Shown piece by piece: positions 60,199 to 64,000 of a DNA stretch of 64,000 bases (within the stretch, counting starts at the first letter, position 1; each line of letters starts with the position of its first letter). A program made the translations under genes and the position numbers. The stretch spans positions 1 through 64,000 of the forward strand of contig CAWJMD010000003.1 in the NCBI GenBank assembly GCA_963843835.1. Direction: 5' to 3'. A model generated the notes under the pieces. That model searched no databases. It worked only from the letters and a program-made list of their open reading frames with translations, and was not told where the DNA came from. Source of the DNA: CAWJMD01 sp963843835. Lineage in GTDB: Bacteria; Actinomycetota; Actinomycetes; Actinomycetales; CAWJMD01.

Positions 60199-60759
60199 GT
60201 GCCCGAGATGTCCCACCCGTCCACCACGCTCGTGGTGATGGGTGTGTCCGGGGCGGGCAAGACGACGGTCGCAGCCGAGCTGGTCGCCCGGCTCGGTTGG
60301 GACTTCGCCGAGGGCGACGACCTGCACCCGGCCGCCAACGTGGCCAAGATGCGGTCGGGAACTCCGCTCGACGACGGCGACCGCCTGCCCTGGCTGCGGG
60401 CGATCGCGGACTGGATCGGCGACCGGGAGCGGGCCGGCCGCTCGGCCGTCGTGACGTGCTCCGCACTCAAGCGCAGCTACCGCGACCTCCTGCGGGAGGG
60501 CCACCCGAGCGTCTGGTTCGCCCACGTCACGGCCAGCGCCGACGAGCTGCGAGCGCGGGTGGAGAACCGCTCCGGCCACTACATGCCGTCCTCCCTGCTC
60601 GACAGCCAGCTGGCGGACCTCGAGCCGCTCGGAGCGGACGAACCGGGTGTCACGGTGCCCGGCACCCGGTCCGCGCGCGTGGTCGCCTCGGACGTGCTGG
60701 ACGCCCTCGCCGGCCACCACCCCCACCCACCCCCACCCGGCGAGGAGAGCCGACCATGA
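60199..60759 (+). CDS. gntK: Gluconokinase
   Basis: About 186 residues. P-loop VVMGVSGAGKTTVAAEL, substrate motif DFAEGDDLHPAANVAKMRSGTPLDD and RLPWL, then VVTCSALKRSYRDLLR and HYMPSSLLDSQLADLE. Phosphorylates gluconate to 6-phosphogluconate. Its TGA stop overlaps the ATG of the next gene (ATGA), so the two products are made together. A His/Pro-rich tail (GHHPHPPPPGE) is unusual and encoded in the overlap region. Confidence 0.92.
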   Translation: MPEMSHPSTTLVVMGVSGAGKTTVAAELVARLGWDFAEGDDLHPAANVAKMRSGTPLDDGDRLPWLRAIADWIGDRERAGRSAVVTCSALKRSYRDLLREGHPSVWFAHVTASADELRARVENRSGHYMPSSLLDSQLADLEPLGADEPGVTVPGTRSARVVASDVLDALAGHHPHPPPPGEESRP

Positions 60760-62183
60760 CCGACCAGCAGACCGTCGCGGACGCCTTCCCGACCCGGCAC
60801 CACTCCCGTCCGCAGGTCAAGGTGCTGCCCGAGCCGCCGGCGAAGTACCGGCGGCTGATCGGACCAGGGATCATCGCGGCCGGGGTCGGGCTGGCCTCGG
60901 GGGAGTTCATCCTCTACCCCTACATCGCCTCGCAGGTCGGTCTGGTCTTCGTCTGGGCGGCCGTGGTCGGGCTCGCGACGCAGTTCGTCCTCAACATGGA
61001 GATCGAGCGCTACACCCTGGCCACGGGAGAGACGGCACTCACCGGCTTCAGCCGCTACTGGCGGCACTGGGGCCTGTTCTTCGCGGCCATGACGTACTTC
61101 GCCAACCTGTGGCCCGGCTGGGCGACGAGCTCGGCCACGCTGGTCACCTACCTGTTCGGCGGGAGCGTGACCTGGATCGCCGTGGGCATGCTCGTCGCCA
61201 TCGGCCTGATCCTCACGCTGGCCCCCGTCGTCTACGTCGCGCTCGAGCGCGCGCAGATGCTCAAGGTGGCCGCCGTGGCCCTGCTCTTCGTGGTCGCCGC
61301 GTTCTTCGCCATCAGCGCGAAGGCGTGGTCCGACCTGCCGCAGGTCGTGACGCAGCCCGAGATCCCCGCGGCCCAGCTGGGGTTCGCGGTCCTGCTCGGC
61401 GCCCTCGCCTTCGCGGGAGGCGGTGGCGGCCAGAACCTGGTGCAGTCCAACTGGATCCGCGACAAGGGGTTCGGCATGGGTGAGTACGTGCCACGCCTGG
61501 TCAGCCCGATCACCGGTGAGCCCGAGGCAGTTCCCAGCACCGGCTACGTCTTCGAGCCGACCCCGGAGAACATGGGCCGCTGGCGCGGCTGGTGGAGGTT
61601 CGCCAACGTGGAGCAGGCCTCCACGTTCGTGCTCATCACCTTCCTCACGATCACGTTCACGTCGCTGCTCGCGTACTCGACCGTCTTCGGCCGCGAGGAC
61701 CTGGCGAGCGACATCTCGTTCATCCAGACCGAGGGCCAGGTCCTCGGCGAGCGGGTCGGCCCGTGGTTCCAGTACTTCTTCTGGGCGATCGGAGCCTTCT
61801 CGCTCTTCGCCGCCGCGCTCGGCATCGTCGACTACACGAGCCGACTCGCGGCCGACGTGGTCAAGACCTCCTACGCGCGCGGGGCCAACGAGAGCAAGAT
61901 CTACTTCCGTCTCGTCTGGGGACTGGTCGTGATCGGGATCGTCATCCTGGCAGCGGGTTTCAGCCAGCCGATCGTGCTGCTGGTCATCTCGGCCGTGGTC
62001 GGCGGCTTCATGATGTTCTTCTACTCGGGTCTGCTCGTCCTCATCAACCGGCGGCTCCTGCCCGAGCCGATCCGCGTGCGCGGCGTGCGGCTCTGGATGC
62101 TCGTCTGGTCACTCCTGCTGTTCGGCGCGCTGTCCGCGGTGACCTTCGTCGAGCAGGGCCGGAAGCTCTTCGGCGGGGAGTGA
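60756..62183 (+). CDS. Nramp-fold transporter lacking the metal-binding motifs
   Basis: 475 residues, about 11 helices. The start RRLIGPGIIAAGVGLASGEF aligns with Nramp TM1, but the DPGN metal motif is ASGE (residues 47-50). The TM6 segment LGALAFAGGGGGQNLVQSN lacks the Met-Pro-His of metal carriers. So it is an Nramp-superfamily member that probably does not carry Mn2+/Fe2+ in the canonical way. A long extracytoplasmic or cytoplasmic loop (about residues 250-285, PSTGYVFEPTPENMGRW) is unusual. Coupled to gntK, which suggests a role in gluconate or related uptake; this is inference. Confidence 0.75.
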   Translation: MTDQQTVADAFPTRHHSRPQVKVLPEPPAKYRRLIGPGIIAAGVGLASGEFILYPYIASQVGLVFVWAAVVGLATQFVLNMEIERYTLATGETALTGFSRYWRHWGLFFAAMTYFANLWPGWATSSATLVTYLFGGSVTWIAVGMLVAIGLILTLAPVVYVALERAQMLKVAAVALLFVVAAFFAISAKAWSDLPQVVTQPEIPAAQLGFAVLLGALAFAGGGGGQNLVQSNWIRDKGFGMGEYVPRLVSPITGEPEAVPSTGYVFEPTPENMGRWRGWWRFANVEQASTFVLITFLTITFTSLLAYSTVFGREDLASDISFIQTEGQVLGERVGPWFQYFFWAIGAFSLFAAALGIVDYTSRLAADVVKTSYARGANESKIYFRLVWGLVVIGIVILAAGFSQPIVLLVISAVVGGFMMFFYSGLLVLINRRLLPEPIRVRGVRLWMLVWSLLLFGALSAVTFVEQGRKLFGGE

Positions 62184-62186
62184 GGC

Positions 62187-63224
62187 TCAGCCCGTCCCGG
62201 CCGCCTCCGCGGCACGCGCGTCGTCCTCGATCGCACGGACCGCCTGCCTCAGCGCGCCCTCGGCGTCCAGACCGGCCCGGCGGGCGGCTGCGACGAGCCC
62301 CAGCAGGTGCGCTCCGAGGTCGTCCGGCAGGGCCACGTCGGCGACGGTGGGGTGCCGCTCCGGGGCGATCCCCGCGCGACCGATGCGTCCCAGCACCTTG
62401 TCCGCCCGGGCCAGGGCGGGCAGCGCGGCCGGCACCCCGTCCATCACGGACGCGCGACCCTTCTCCGCCTTCTTGATCTGCTCCCAGCTCGCCTCGACGT
62501 GCGCGGCCGTGGGCGCGTCCGCGTCCCCGAAGACGTGCGGGTGCCGGCGGACGAGCTTCGTCACGATGCCCGCGGCCACCTCGTCGACGTCGAAGGGGTC
62601 GGCCCGGTCCTCGGCCGCGACGCGCGCGTGGAAGACGACCTGGAGCAGCAGGTCCCCGAGCTCCTCGCGCAGGTGCACCCGGTCGCCGGACTCGACGGCC
62701 TCGGCGAGCTCGAAGGCCTCCTCGAGCGCGTAGGGCACGAGCGACAGGTGGGTCTGCTCGGCGTCCCACGGGCAGCCGCCCGGGGACCTCAGCCGGTCCA
62801 TCACCCGCACGAGCTCGAGCAGCTCCGCGCCGCGCTGGTCCCACGAGCCGAGGACCATCTCGACCTCCGGCAGCGGCAGCCCCGCCCCAGAGCGCCGGAC
62901 GAGCTCGCGGGTCATCGCGTCCGCGAGGCCGGGATCGCCGTCGGCGGACGCGAACCAGCCGACCCTCGCGCCCGCGGCCTGCTCGACGAGGGTGGCCGCC
63001 AGGTCCGTGGCAGGGCCCGCCGGGACCAGCTCGAGCCGCACGTCGGCGTCGTCGAGCGCGCGCTGCCAGACGGCGTCGAGGTCGTCGCGCGCCAGCACGC
63101 GGTCGGCGCCGCGCAGCGCCGCCCAGGCAGGCCAGGTCAGGACGCCCGCACCGGCGGAGACGCCGGTGCCCACGACGAGAAGGGCGCCGTGCGCGGGCGC
63201 GGGGTCGGGCTGGGGATCGTGCAC
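62187..63224 (-). CDS. mazG: MazG family nucleoside triphosphate pyrophosphohydrolase with N-terminal extension
   Basis: 345 residues. The MazG domain has LRSPGGCPWDAEQTHLSL, EEAFELAEAV and LREELGDLLLQVVFHARVA (ExxE and ExxD Mg2+ site), plus HPHVFGDADAPTA. Residues 1-125 (LLVVGTGVSAGAGVLTWPAW, WFASADGDPGLADAM) look like a degenerate tetrapyrrole-methylase domain as in YabN-type fusions, but lack a clear SAM-binding GxGPG. House-cleaning NTPase (Rv1021 family). Confidence 0.9.
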   Translation of the reverse strand: MHDPQPDPAPAHGALLVVGTGVSAGAGVLTWPAWAALRGADRVLARDDLDAVWQRALDDADVRLELVPAGPATDLAATLVEQAAGARVGWFASADGDPGLADAMTRELVRRSGAGLPLPEVEMVLGSWDQRGAELLELVRVMDRLRSPGGCPWDAEQTHLSLVPYALEEAFELAEAVESGDRVHLREELGDLLLQVVFHARVAAEDRADPFDVDEVAAGIVTKLVRRHPHVFGDADAPTAAHVEASWEQIKKAEKGRASVMDGVPAALPALARADKVLGRIGRAGIAPERHPTVADVALPDDLGAHLLGLVAAARRAGLDAEGALRQAVRAIEDDARAAEAAGTG

Positions 63225-63355
63225 GGAGCGGGCCTCCTGAGCCGGGCGACGTCAGCGCGTCGATCCTAGGCGTGGACTTCAGGCATTCGCCCGCGGCGGC
63301 CGCGCCTGCCCACCTACGCTCGGCCGTGGGTGTGCTGGGGGACGGAGGTGGGCCG

Positions 63356-64000
63356 GTGAGGCCTGCGGTGGTGGTGGGCGGCGGCCTCGTCGGCCTCGCG
63401 ACGGCATGGGCGCTGTCGCGCCGGGACGTGCCGGTCGTGGTGCTCGAGAAGGAGGCCGCCTGGGCCCTGCACCAGTCCGGACGCAACTCCGGAGTGGTCC
63501 ACTCCGGCCTGTACTACGAGCCCGGCAGCCTCAAGGCGACGATGGCGGTCGCGGCTGTGGACGAGCTGGCCCGGTTCTGCACCGACCACGACGTCCCCTA
63601 CCGGCGCACCGGCAAGCTGGTCGCCGCCACCCGCCAGGACGAGCTGCCGCGGTTGCGGGCGCTCGCCGACCGCGGGCGCGCCAACCGCGTCCCCGTGCGT
63701 GAGGTCGACCGGGCGGCGGCGCGGGAGCTGGAGCCGGAGGTCGACTGCCTCGCGGGTCTGTGGGTCGGGTCGACCGGCGTCTGCGACTTCCCGGCCCTGG
63801 CCCGCCGCCTCGCCGAGCTGCTCGAGGCACGCGGCGCGGACCTGCGCCTGGGTACCGAGGTGCTGGCCGTCCGGCCCTCGGGTGACGGCGCCCAGGTGCT
63901 CGCACGCGACGCGGACCAGAACACCTCCGTCATCGAGGCGTCGTCCGTCGCGACGTGCGCCGGGCTCCAGTCCGACCGGCTGGCCAGGGCCTCGGGACTC
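63356..64000 (+). CDS. FAD-dependent L-2-hydroxyglutarate oxidase-like protein, N-terminal part
   Basis: Open to the right edge (215 codons seen). GTG 63356 follows GGAGGT. FAD-binding VVVGGGLVGLATAWALS with the following VVVLEKE, then ALHQSGRNSGVVHSGLYYEPGSLKA, typical of LhgO, and YRRTGKLVAAT. LhgO oxidises L-2-hydroxyglutarate to 2-oxoglutarate, often membrane-associated. The glycine/DAO superfamily is certain; the substrate is probable. Confidence 0.82.
   Translation, partial: MRPAVVVGGGLVGLATAWALSRRDVPVVVLEKEAAWALHQSGRNSGVVHSGLYYEPGSLKATMAVAAVDELARFCTDHDVPYRRTGKLVAATRQDELPRLRALADRGRANRVPVREVDRAAARELEPEVDCLAGLWVGSTGVCDFPALARRLAELLEARGADLRLGTEVLAVRPSGDGAQVLARDADQNTSVIEASSVATCAGLQSDRLARASGL

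Overview
The window reads as a high-GC actinobacterial chromosome, most likely a member of the Nocardioidaceae (order Propionibacteriales). The reasons are the very GC-rich codon use, frequent GTG starts, a mycothiol-dependent enzyme (Mca), and typical actinobacterial families (DUF4245, DUF4307, DUF4397, DUF501, DUF1918). From memory, the backbone follows the order of the Mycobacterium tuberculosis Rv1021-Rv1112 interval with insertions and losses: ychF, ispH, xseA/xseB, DUF4245, glpX, fumarase, phoH, uppS, hemolysin III, yyaL, mca, DUF4307, greA, cystathionine gamma-synthase, cbs, SGNH hydrolase, thiolase, ppx, DUF501, ftsB, eno, mazG. No rRNA, CRISPR array or recognisable defence system is present.

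Left edge (1-2880): the right end of an integrated conjugative element, with the helicase half of a MobF relaxase (cut by the window edge), a small HTH excisionase-like protein, and a tyrosine integrase carrying two frameshifts. The integrase runs without a stop into the 3' end of the convergent housekeeping gene ychF, so an element/chromosome junction lies near 2880.

3-12.8 kb: ychF, a methyltransferase, rmuC, the divergent ispH and xseA-xseB genes with overlapping -10 boxes, DUF4245, glpX with a sugar kinase, and a DUF4397 surface protein with a sortase. 12.8-17.2 kb: a four-gene carbohydrate ABC importer. 17.3-24 kb: a secreted LVIVD-repeat protein, two unrelated fumarases (class I Fe-S and class II) and a cell-wall lytic protein. 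24-34 kb: phoH, uppS, hemolysin III with a conspicuous dyad operator, YyaL, a BCCT carrier, the mca operon with two coupled small genes, DUF4307 and greA. 34-45.6 kb: a DrrAB-type exporter, then ilvA, an AI-2E family permease, an orphan GlmL/MutL protein and cystathionine gamma-synthase, then a MoxR/DUF58/DUF4129 operon. 45.7-54.3 kb: msrA, a PLP decarboxylase, cystathionine beta-synthase, an SGNH hydrolase and a thiolase. 54.3-64 kb: a BI-1 protein, an unusual tRNA with anticodon UAA, udgB-ppx-DUF501-ftsB-eno, gluconokinase coupled to an Nramp-fold transporter lacking the family's metal ligands, mazG, and the start of an lhgO-like gene.

Two general properties stand out. First, at least ten apparent single-base G/C insertions break otherwise well-conserved genes (int, ychF, rmuC, DUF4397, mca and a membrane gene of the MoxR operon). 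They look more like sequence errors than biology. Second, many genes have a TANNNT box 6-9 nt before the start codon, which implies leaderless mRNAs. The observations most deserving follow-up are the short-variable-loop UAA tRNA, the gluconokinase/Nramp-like pair, the hemolysin III operator and the integrase-ychF junction.
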